In this document: piece by piece, positions 23,779-29,057 of the stretch | How positions within the stretch are numbered: the first letter of the stretch is position 1 | Layout of the letters: every line of letters starts with the position of its first letter | Assembly: GCF_018373095.1 (NCBI RefSeq) | Contig: NZ_JAHAHT010000011.1 | Coordinates: forward strand, 1-29,057 | DNA from: Haemophilus parahaemolyticus | GTDB taxonomy: Bacteria; Pseudomonadota; Gammaproteobacteria; Enterobacterales; Pasteurellaceae | Length of the DNA stretch: 29,057 nucleotides | Direction: 5' to 3' | Translations under genes and position numbers: made by a program | Notes under the pieces: generated by a model | What the model was told of the DNA's origin: nothing | The model's input: only the letters and a program-made list of their open reading frames with translations | The model's database searches: none

Positions 23779-25272
23779 TTAACTTTCTACCATTGCAAGC
23801 TTCAGAATATTTTCTTCGGTAGCATCTTCACGCTCTACAATGCCCATAATTTTCTGGGCCCGCATGACCATAATACGATCGGATAAACCAATAACTTCTG
23901 GTAAATCACTCGATACCACAACAATGGCTAATTTCTCATCAGCTAATTTAAAAATAAGGTCATAAATTTCAGATTTTGCCCCAACATCAATGCCTCGAGT
24001 AGGTTCATCTAATAACAACACTTTAATATCTTCTGATAGCCAACGCCCTAAAATTGCCTTTTGTTGATTACCACCAGATAAATTAACAATAAGTTGCTCA
24101 ATAGATGGGGTTTTCACATTCATCTGCCGACGTTGTTTTTCCGCATTTTCCTTCTCCCATTTATCATTAATGATAAATTTCAAGAAATTATGAGAGCGGC
24201 GAGCACTAATATTGATATTTTCACCCACAGCAGCGGTTGGAATAATACCTTCTTTTTTCCGATCTTCAGGACAAAGTACAATCCCTTGTTCTATCGCATC
24301 TTTCGGTTTATTAATTCGGACCGATTGCCCATCTAATTCAATCGTTCCTGATGTCATAGGATCTGCCCCAAAGATAATTTTTAATAACTCTGAACGTCCT
24401 GCACCTACTAATCCAAATAACCCTAGGATTTCACCAGCTTTAACGTCTAAGTTAAAGTCACCTTTGAGTTTAGTACCACTAAGAGCGGTCAATTTTAGGC
24501 GTGTTTTTCCAATTTCACGGGGACGGTAATTATAAATATCGCCAAGGTTTCGCCCAACCATGCTACGAACTAATACATCGTTATTAATTTTGCTCAAATC
24601 AGAAAAAGTTTCGACATACTGTCCATCTTTCAATACAGTAATTTCATCACTAATACGGAAAATCTCTTCCATACGGTGAGAAACATAAAGAATAACCTTA
24701 CCTTCCAATCTTAACTCGTTAATAACGCTAAATAGCTTTTCAATTTCTGGTGCTGAAAGACTACTAGTCGGCTCATCAAAAGCAATGATCTTAGCTCCAC
24801 GACTTAACGCTTTCGCAATTTCAATCATTTGCCACTGACCGATAGAAAGCTCTTTTAATGGCGTATTCGGTGAGATATTGAGATCTAATTTATCTAAATA
24901 ACGCTGTGTCCTTGCAACTAATTCCTTTTTATCGACCAATCCAAATGCATTCGGTAATTGCCCAAGACAAAGGTTTTCAGCCACTGTCATTTCTGGAACA
25001 ATATTCAGCTCTTGATAGATAATAGCAACACCTGCAAGTAAAGCTTCTTTAGTATTCTTAAAGGTCATTATTTTGCCGCCAATCGATAACTTACCGTCTG
25101 TTGGCAAATAATTACCGCTTAAAATCTTAAGCAATGTTGATTTACCTGCACCATTTTCTCCCATTAATGCATGAACTTTACCTTCATAACATTTAAATGA
25201 AACATGTTGCAAAGCTTTAACACCAGGGAAGGTTTTACTAATATCATCAAATTCTAAATAAGGAATCTGCAT
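23779..25272 (-). CDS. araG: L-arabinose ABC transporter ATP-binding protein
   Basis: A double-ATPase subunit that powers arabinose import. The 497 residues hold two nucleotide-binding domains. The first has Walker A GENGAGKST (38-46), signature LSIGQWQMIEIAKAL and Walker B IIAFDEPTSSLS. The second has the variant loop GLVGAGRSE, signature LSGGNQQKAILGRWL and Walker B VLLLDEPTRGID. This is the normal pattern for the MglA/AraG/RbsA group. AGGAG precedes the ATG. The 76-bp gap to araF contains a strong hairpin. Confidence 0.95.
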   Translation of the reverse strand: MQIPYLEFDDISKTFPGVKALQHVSFKCYEGKVHALMGENGAGKSTLLKILSGNYLPTDGKLSIGGKIMTFKNTKEALLAGVAIIYQELNIVPEMTVAENLCLGQLPNAFGLVDKKELVARTQRYLDKLDLNISPNTPLKELSIGQWQMIEIAKALSRGAKIIAFDEPTSSLSAPEIEKLFSVINELRLEGKVILYVSHRMEEIFRISDEITVLKDGQYVETFSDLSKINNDVLVRSMVGRNLGDIYNYRPREIGKTRLKLTALSGTKLKGDFNLDVKAGEILGLFGLVGAGRSELLKIIFGADPMTSGTIELDGQSVRINKPKDAIEQGIVLCPEDRKKEGIIPTAAVGENINISARRSHNFLKFIINDKWEKENAEKQRRQMNVKTPSIEQLIVNLSGGNQQKAILGRWLSEDIKVLLLDEPTRGIDVGAKSEIYDLIFKLADEKLAIVVVSSDLPEVIGLSDRIMVMRAQKIMGIVEREDATEENILKLAMVES

Positions 25273-25306
25273 ATCGAACTCCTATTTCTAGTTAACTTAG
25301 AAAGGT

Positions 25307-25338
25307 ACTACTGGTATTCAGAACCGAATACCAGTAGT
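25307..25338 (-). other. Intercistronic stem-loop between araF and araG
   Basis: Perfect 13-bp arms ACTACTGGTATTC/GAATACCAGTAGT enclose a 6-nt loop. No T run follows on the minus strand. Such structures after binding-protein genes protect the upstream mRNA and give more binding protein than permease. That role is inferred here. Confidence 0.75.
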
Positions 25339-25348
25339 GCTATAACTC

Positions 25349-26362
25349 TTATAAACCTTTTTTCGCAAGTTCTTCTTTAAAATTATCGCGTTTTAAGAAC
25401 ACAACATCTTTTACTGCAACATATTTTTCAGGCTCAACACCATCTTTTACCCATTTATATAATGCTTCAGTACTGCTATATCCATGAACATCTGGACTTG
25501 GTAATAAAGAGCCAATAAATCCTGTTGCATTTGGTTTAGAAAGCTCATTCACCGCATCCACGCCATTAATCCCAATACCAACAACATTTTCAGGTTTAAA
25601 TCCTTGCCCTTCTGTAGCACGCACTCCACCTAACACCGTGTTGTCATTCATACCAACAATCAGCCAATTTTTCACTTCAGGATGTTGTACTAACATAGAA
25701 TTGGCTGCATCTAATGCACCTGGAATATCATTGCTTTTAGTCGGTGATTTATAAATTTGTTTTTCAGGGAATCCATCTTTGATTAAAGCAGAAATGGCTC
25801 CTTCCGTACGTCTGCGAGCAGTATCTAATTCATCTGCTGTAATAGCCAATACTGCAGTATCTTTTACATCCCATCCTCGATTCTGCATCTCTTTATATAA
25901 TTCTTGACCTTGACGCTCACCAATTTCTGTTGCAGCCATCATAATCAGAGGAACTTTTGTCATTGGTTGGCCTGCTGCATTTAAGAATTGATCATCCACC
26001 GCAATCACTTTTAAATCATAAGAACGCGCTTTCGCCATAATCGCAGGTCCTAAACGTGGATCAGGTGTGCAAATCACAAACCCTTTTGCACCGCTTGCAG
26101 CTAAATTATCGATGGCATTTAATGTTTTTTCGCCATCAGGAATTGCCATTTTTATGATTTCTAAATTACCTATATCTTTCGCAGCTTTATCTGCAAAAGC
26201 CCATTCTGTTTGGAACCAAGGCTCTTCAGGTTGTTTAACCAAATAACCTAACTTAATTGTTTCTGGAGAGCTAGAATATGCTAGATTGGAGCTTAATCCA
26301 GCAACAGAGAGTACCGCAGTTGCCATAACTGATTTAAGAAAAGTTCTTTTAGTAAATCTCAT
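25349..26362 (-). CDS. araF: L-arabinose-binding periplasmic protein
   Basis: Binds L-arabinose in the periplasm and delivers it to AraGH. The 337 residues start with a basic, twin-arginine-free signal peptide (cleavage near residue 30). The mature part is close to E. coli AraF: KLGYLVKQPEEPWFQTEW, VICTPDPRLGPAIMAKARSYD, VIAVDDQFLNAAGQPM, ITADELDTARRRTEGA, WLIVGMNDNTVLGGVRATEGQ and GFIGSLLPSPDVHGY. AGGAG precedes the ATG. It is the first gene of araFGH-araC. Confidence 0.97.
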   Translation of the reverse strand: MRFTKRTFLKSVMATAVLSVAGLSSNLAYSSSPETIKLGYLVKQPEEPWFQTEWAFADKAAKDIGNLEIIKMAIPDGEKTLNAIDNLAASGAKGFVICTPDPRLGPAIMAKARSYDLKVIAVDDQFLNAAGQPMTKVPLIMMAATEIGERQGQELYKEMQNRGWDVKDTAVLAITADELDTARRRTEGAISALIKDGFPEKQIYKSPTKSNDIPGALDAANSMLVQHPEVKNWLIVGMNDNTVLGGVRATEGQGFKPENVVGIGINGVDAVNELSKPNATGFIGSLLPSPDVHGYSSTEALYKWVKDGVEPEKYVAVKDVVFLKRDNFKEELAKKGL

Positions 26363-26450
26363 ATTGATTCTCCTATTTACTTAAATTATTTAATTAAATC
26401 AATGAGTTAATATCACCGATTATATTGCTTATTGATAAAGCAAAATCATC

Positions 26451-26539
26451 ATAATAGATTTTTTATGCAAAAAAGGAGATCTAGATCACATTATAAATTT
26501 ATAGCAATTTACTCCATATATTCAGCAAATAACTCCTAT
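26451..26539 (-). promoter_or_regulatory. araF control region: AraC site pair, CRP site and -10 box
   Basis: Going toward araF on the minus strand: two AraC half-sites, then a CRP site, then the promoter. The AraC pair is written on the plus strand as TAGCAATTTACTCCATA (26502-26518), a 4-bp gap, and CAGCAAATAACTCCTAT (26523-26539). The CRP site is 26472-26493 (plus-strand GGAGA-TCTAGA-TCACA, inner GATCTAGATC perfect). The -10 box TATTAT is at 26451-26456, so CRP is centred near -40. The AraC pair points away from araF, opposite to the arrangement at the kinase-araA promoter. Confidence 0.8.
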
Positions 26540-26544
26540 AAAAA

Positions 26545-26566
26545 AAGCGAACATCGTGTTCGCCTT
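26545..26566 (-). terminator. Isolated terminator hairpin upstream of the ara regulon
   Basis: GCGAACA-TCG-TGTTCGC (26547-26563). Read on the minus strand it is followed by seven T residues, a good terminator that would stop transcripts entering the araF promoter from the right. It is almost the same hairpin as the one at 18508-18530. Confidence 0.75.
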
Positions 26567-26713
26567 ATTTTGTACTTTCTTGAGCACAAATAAATCACCA
26601 ACAGTGTTAAGCCCGCCCCACACCGTACACCACAATCCAACTCCAATCGGCAAGCGTCGGCGGGAAAAAGTTTGATTGGTTAAACCATAACGAAGGAGGA
26701 AGCAAGGCAATCG
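26567..26713. other. Unassigned stretch between terminator and glmS fragment
   Basis: No convincing gene. GC content is visibly higher than in nearby intergenic DNA, around 26610-26670. On the minus strand one frame reads an open run from about 26712 to 26611, ending VVYGVGRA, without a start codon or ribosome site. It may be an intergenic repeat or a degraded gene end. Confidence 0.35.
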
Positions 26714-26950
26714 GAAAAAATGAAATCTAACATTGAAGAAGTGAAAGCACGCGGCGGTCAATTATTTATCTTCGCCGACCACGATGCAGGCTTAGGCTAC
26801 AAAACTTTGGTGTTCCCGAAAGTTGATGAAGTAACTGCTCCAATTTTCTACACCGTACCACTTCAACTACTCTCATACCACATTGCGTTAATTAAAGAGA
26901 CTGATGTAGATCAACCACGTAACCTCGCGAAATCGGTGACGGTTGAGTAA
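26714..26950 (+). pseudogene. glmS: 3'-terminal fragment of glmS (glucosamine-6-phosphate synthase)
   Basis: About 79 codons reading EKMKSNIEEVKARGG and ending DVDQPRNLAKSVTVE then TAA. This is the C-terminal end of GlmS (E. coli LKSNIEEVRARGG to LAKSVTVE). The full enzyme has about 610 residues, so over 85 percent is missing. Homology stops abruptly upstream of Glu-Lys-Met, with an in-frame stop at 26681-26683. The first ATG (26720) has no good ribosome site, so it is not a working gene. LIKETDVD differs from LIKGTDVD in E. coli (Gly to Glu), as expected of drift. The 3' end of glmS is also the binding site of TnsD for Tn7. An intact glmS must lie elsewhere, since this step is essential for cell-wall synthesis. 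Confidence 0.9.
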
Positions 26951-26964
26951 TTAAAGAATAAAAC

Positions 26965-27018
26965 AAGCGGTCATTTTCCCAATGTCATTTGCAAAATCGC
27001 TGAGGAAAATGACCACTT
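26965..27018. terminator. Uptake-signal terminator after the glmS fragment
   Basis: AAGCGGTCATTTTCC (26965-26979) pairs with GGAAAATGACCACTT (27004-27018) with one mismatch. The left arm belongs to an exact ACAAGCGGT (26963-26971), and the right arm is a mutated copy. It lies between the glmS fragment (plus) and the coiled-coil ORF (minus). Confidence 0.75.
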
Positions 27019-27030
27019 TTAATTAAGAAC

Positions 27031-27255
27031 TTATTTATTTCGTTCTCGTTCCTGTTTTAGTTTTTCAAGCTCATCTCTAGCTTCTCGCCATTCAGCAGAT
27101 TTAGTTTCAAACTCACGTTTTGCATTATCTCTAGCTTCTTTTCCTGACTCAGAGGATCCAGCAAAAGTCTTATAAACAGCTACACCGCCTTTCCAAAGTA
27201 AAGAAAAGAGGTCAATAAGAAGATCATCACTCGTTTTTTTCATATATCTACCCAT
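27031..27255 (-). CDS. Small protein with C-terminal coiled coil, unknown function
   Basis: A 74-residue ORF (or 70 if the second Met, MKKTSDD, is used). I do not recognise a family. The N-terminal third is amphipathic to hydrophobic (LLIDLFSLLWKGGVAVYKTF). The rest is highly charged with a heptad-like pattern (GKEARDNAKREFETKSAEW, then EARDELEKLKQERERNK), predicting a coiled coil. It begins 9 bp after the stop of the zinc-ribbon ORF on the same strand, so the two probably form one transcript. No strong Shine-Dalgarno is visible. Coding is likely from the biased amino-acid pattern and operon position, not from homology. Confidence 0.6.
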   Translation of the reverse strand: MGRYMKKTSDDLLIDLFSLLWKGGVAVYKTFAGSSESGKEARDNAKREFETKSAEWREARDELEKLKQERERNK

Positions 27256-27264
27256 ATTAGATAA

Positions 27265-27414
27265 TTATGAACGGCATTTTTTACACCAGCTCTGATTAGT
27301 CGCAGAACCAGTATTAATTGTACGATAGCCAAATTTTTCTTGTAACTCTTGTGCTGTATGAGCTGTTGCGCCACATTTAGGGCAAGTATGAGGTAGATTA
27401 ATTGTACCTTACAT
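27265..27414 (-). pseudogene. Small zinc-ribbon protein ORF with a stop at codon 2
   Basis: Fifty codons from an ATG at 27412-27414, with AAGGA a few bases upstream. Codon 2 is TAA (27409-27411). From codon 3 to the stop the frame is fully open. It encodes CPKCG (codons 11-15) and CKKC (codons 44-47), separated by 29 codons: a two-knuckle zinc ribbon (middle part AHTAQELQEKFGYRTINTGS). Either codon 2 mutated (for example from AAA or CAA), or translation starts at a rare codon such as the ATT at codon 5, which has AAGG upstream. It precedes the coiled-coil ORF by 9 bp and follows a double palindrome. No family is recognised. Confidence 0.65.
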
Positions 27415-27446
27415 AATTTCTTCCTTATAAGTTGTTCTTCAATATG

Positions 27447-27491
27447 TTTTACTTGTTATGTCAATAACAAGTAAAAGAAGTATACTTCTTT
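27447..27491 (-). promoter_or_regulatory. Two overlapping perfect palindromes upstream of the zinc-ribbon ORF
   Basis: Palindrome 1: TTTTACTTGTTAT (27447-27459), spacer GTCA, ATAACAAGTAAAA (27464-27476). Palindrome 2: AAAGAAGTA/TACTTCTTT (27474-27491), with no spacer. They overlap by 3 bp. On the minus strand the spacer of palindrome 1 forms TTGACA, a consensus -35 hexamer, so binding there would cover the promoter. No clear -10 at 16-18 bp is seen. They probably are operators for the downstream two-ORF unit. Confidence 0.65.
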
Positions 27492-27512
27492 GGAAAATCA
27501 GGCATAAAAAAA

Positions 27513-27536
27513 CCCTCCAGCATTGCTGCTAGAGGG
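27513..27536 (-). terminator. Terminator of the S10 ribosomal operon
   Basis: CCCTCCAGCA (27513-27522), loop TTGC, TGCTAGAGGG (27527-27536): a 10-bp stem with one wobble pair. Seven T residues follow on the minus strand. It lies 20 bp after the rpsQ stop. Confidence 0.93.
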
Positions 27537-27555
27537 CTTAATATTGATTTGCTGA

Positions 27556-27810
27556 TTAAGCTACTGCTTTCTCAACAACACGAACTAAAGTGTGTGCTTT
27601 TGTTTTTGAAACAGGACGACATTCCTTGATTTCAACTACATCACCTAATTTAGCTTCGTTGTTTTCATCGTGTACGTGTAATTTAGTTGTACGACGGATA
27701 AATTTACCGTATAACGGGTGTTTTACCGTGCGTTCAATCGCAACAACAAATGATTTGTCCATTTTGTCGCTGACTACTTTACCTTGTACTGTGCGAATTT
27801 TATCAGTCAT
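27556..27810 (-). CDS. rpsQ: 30S ribosomal protein S17
   Basis: A primary 16S rRNA-binding protein of the small subunit. The 84 residues contain GKVVSDKMDKSFVVAIERTVKHPLYGKFIRRTTKLHVHDE, KLGDVVEIKECRPVSKTKAHTLVRVVE. It overlaps the rpmC stop by one base (TAATG), so translation is coupled. It is the last gene of this operon and is followed by a strong terminator. rplN, the usual next gene, is absent. Confidence 0.98.
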   Translation of the reverse strand: MTDKIRTVQGKVVSDKMDKSFVVAIERTVKHPLYGKFIRRTTKLHVHDENNEAKLGDVVEIKECRPVSKTKAHTLVRVVEKAVA

Positions 27811-28001
27811 TACTCACCCGCCTTCTCGGTTAATACAGTTTTAACTTGTGCAATACTACGACGCACTTGTTTTAACTGGTGGGTTTGTTGAAGCTGACCG
27901 GTGGCTGCTTGCATACGCAATTTGAATTGTTCACCTAAAAGGTTTACTAACTCAGCATTCAGCTCTTCAACATTTTTATTACGTAGTTCTTGAGCTTTCA
28001 T
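27810..28001 (-). CDS. rpmC: 50S ribosomal protein L29
   Basis: A 63-residue L29 at the peptide-exit side of the large subunit. It has MKAQELRNKNVEELNAEL, LLGEQFKLRMQAATGQL and QVRRSIAQVKTVL. It overlaps both neighbours by one base (TAATG), giving a fully coupled rplP-rpmC-rpsQ set. Confidence 0.98.
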   Translation of the reverse strand: MKAQELRNKNVEELNAELVNLLGEQFKLRMQAATGQLQQTHQLKQVRRSIAQVKTVLTEKAGE

Positions 28002-28411
28002 TACATCACCGTCTTAGTTACAAATGTGGTTTTCATTGGTAATTTCGCTGCCGCTAATGCAAATGCTTGACGTGCGATTTCTTCAGAAACACCATCCATT
28101 TCATATAATACTTTACCCGGTTGGATTAAAGCTACCCAGTACTCAACGTTACCTTTACCTTTACCCATACGGACTTCTAATGGTTTTTCAGTAATTGGTT
28201 TGTCTGGGAACACACGGATCCAGATTTTACCTTGACGTTTAACTGCACGAGTCATCGCACGACGCGCTGCTTCAATTTGACGTGCTGTTAAACGACCACG
28301 ACCAACTGCTTTTAAACCGAATGTACCGAAGCTCACTTCAGTACCGCCCGCGATACCACGGTTACGGCCTTTGTGTACTTTACGGAATTTTGTGCGTTTT
28401 GGTTGTAACAT
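28001..28411 (-). CDS. rplP: 50S ribosomal protein L16
   Basis: A 136-residue L16, located near the A-site tRNA elbow in the large subunit. It is typical over its full length: MLQPKRTKFRKVHKGRNRG, SFGTFGLKAVGRGRLTARQI, EVRMGKGKGNVEYWVALI. It starts 13 bp after rpsC and overlaps rpmC by one base. Confidence 0.98.
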   Translation of the reverse strand: MLQPKRTKFRKVHKGRNRGIAGGTEVSFGTFGLKAVGRGRLTARQIEAARRAMTRAVKRQGKIWIRVFPDKPITEKPLEVRMGKGKGNVEYWVALIQPGKVLYEMDGVSEEIARQAFALAAAKLPMKTTFVTKTVM

Positions 28412-28424
28412 TCAGTGATTCTCC

Positions 28425-29057
28425 TTATTTACGACCTTTGCCACGTGGCGCCTTTTTAGGCTGTGCCGCTGGTTCTTTTTCAGATTCGATCACTGCCGCC
28501 ATACCACCAAGAATTTCACCTTTGAAGATCCACACTTTAACGCCAATTACGCCGTAAGTTGTGTGAGCTTCTGCAGTGTTATAATCGATGTCTGCACGAA
28601 GAGTATGTAGAGGTACACGACCTTCACGATACCATTCTGAGCGAGCAATTTCTGCACCACCTAAACGACCGCTAACTTCAACTTTGATACCTTTAGCACC
28701 TAATTTCATTGCGTTTTGTACTGCACGTTTCATAGCACGGCGGAACATAACACGACGCTCAAGTTGAGAAGCGATGCTATCTGCTACTAATTTTGCATCT
28801 AGCTCTGGTTTTTTCACTTCAGCGATGTTGATTTGTGCTGGAACGCCTGCGATTTTCGCTACTGCGTTACGTAATTTTTCAACATCTTCGCCTTTTTTAC
28901 CGATAACGATACCAGGACGAGCTGTGTGGATAGTTACACGAATGCTTTTCGCAGGACGTTCAATAGTGATACGTGATACTGAAGCGTTCGCTAACTCTTT
29001 GTTTAAGAATTTACGTACTTTGAAGTCGCCGTCTAAGTTATCAGCGAAATCTTGTGT
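28425..29057 (-). CDS. rpsC: 30S ribosomal protein S3 (N-terminus outside window)
   Basis: The frame is open to the window edge and encodes 210 residues, about 25 short of full length. It begins TQDFADNLDGDFKVRKFLNK. The KH domain is visible (RPGIVIGKKGEDVEKLRNAV), then RRVMFRRAMKRAVQNAMKLG and the C-terminal domain VSGRLGGAEIARSEWYREG, ending in a Lys/Pro-rich tail. An internal Met at 28817 is not the start. The order S3-L16-L29-S17 is that of the S10 operon. Confidence 0.98.
   Translation of the reverse strand, partial: TQDFADNLDGDFKVRKFLNKELANASVSRITIERPAKSIRVTIHTARPGIVIGKKGEDVEKLRNAVAKIAGVPAQINIAEVKKPELDAKLVADSIASQLERRVMFRRAMKRAVQNAMKLGAKGIKVEVSGRLGGAEIARSEWYREGRVPLHTLRADIDYNTAEAHTTYGVIGVKVWIFKGEILGGMAAVIESEKEPAAQPKKAPRGKGRK

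Noticed and set aside
26522..26761. 79-codon minus-strand ORF over the hairpin and the glmS fragment
   Set aside because: It spans an AraC half-site, a terminator stem and antisense glmS codons, starts inside the glmS frame and has no ribosome site. Composition looks accidental.
26951..27030. Tn7-like transposon end after the glmS fragment
   Set aside because: No TGT...ACA-type terminal sequence or repeated TnsB-like sites are visible. The region is explained by a USS terminator.

Overview
The window looks like chromosome of a Pasteurellaceae bacterium from the Actinobacillus/Mannheimia side of the family. Three things point there: AT-rich DNA with Pasteurellaceae-type proteins; exact copies of the DNA-uptake word ACAAGCGGT (the A. 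pleuropneumoniae-type signal, not the H. influenzae AAGTGCGGT), several of them as inverted pairs in terminators; and close similarity of many products to H. influenzae and E. coli proteins. The species cannot be fixed from sequence alone.

Layout. 1-323: a minus-strand tRNA operon, Thr(TGT)-Tyr(GTA)-Gly (cut by the window edge), with its promoter; the order matches thrU-tyrU-glyT upstream of tufB in E. coli. 511-7184, plus strand: coaA, a three-gene cytochrome c maturation set (ccmG/dsbE, ccmH/nrfF, ccmI), a perfect 39-bp inverted repeat, mog, a divergent DsbA-like gene (CKNC active site) overlapping mtnN, and rimO. 7212-14170: an IclR-family regulator divergent from yiaK-yiaL-yiaMN-yiaO-lyxK, a 2,3-diketo-L-gulonate/3-keto-L-gulonate uptake and catabolism operon with a clear CRP site and a 19-bp palindromic operator candidate. 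14229-18486: fumC, a ybaN-like membrane protein, a cyuA-type L-cysteine desulfidase gene (all minus) and fklB (plus). 18546-26539: a minus-strand L-arabinose regulon in two transcription units, araFGH-araC and a kinase gene plus araA, each with recognisable CRP and AraC sites. 26545-27491: an odd junction with a terminator hairpin, unexplained DNA, a 3'-terminal fragment of glmS, a small coiled-coil ORF, a zinc-ribbon ORF with a stop at codon 2, and two overlapping perfect palindromes. 27513-29057: the end of the S10 ribosomal operon (rpsC partial, rplP, rpmC, rpsQ, minus strand), closed by a strong terminator.

How the genes work together. The yia/lyx and ara operons both feed L-pentulose phosphates. 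YiaMNO imports the acid sugar, YiaK reduces it and LyxK phosphorylates it. AraFGH imports L-arabinose, AraA isomerises it and the FGGY kinase presumably makes L-ribulose 5-phosphate. Neither operon carries the later enzymes (UlaD/UlaE/UlaF or AraD types) in this window, so both probably depend on one L-ribulose-5-phosphate 4-epimerase encoded elsewhere. CRP sites in front of yiaK, araF, the araBA unit and fumC suggest shared carbon control.

The least ordinary part is 26545-27491. A glmS 3' fragment, which may retain the Tn7 target sequence, sits beside a two-ORF minus-strand cassette with an elaborate palindromic control region, between the arabinose cluster and a ribosomal operon that is not followed by rplN.
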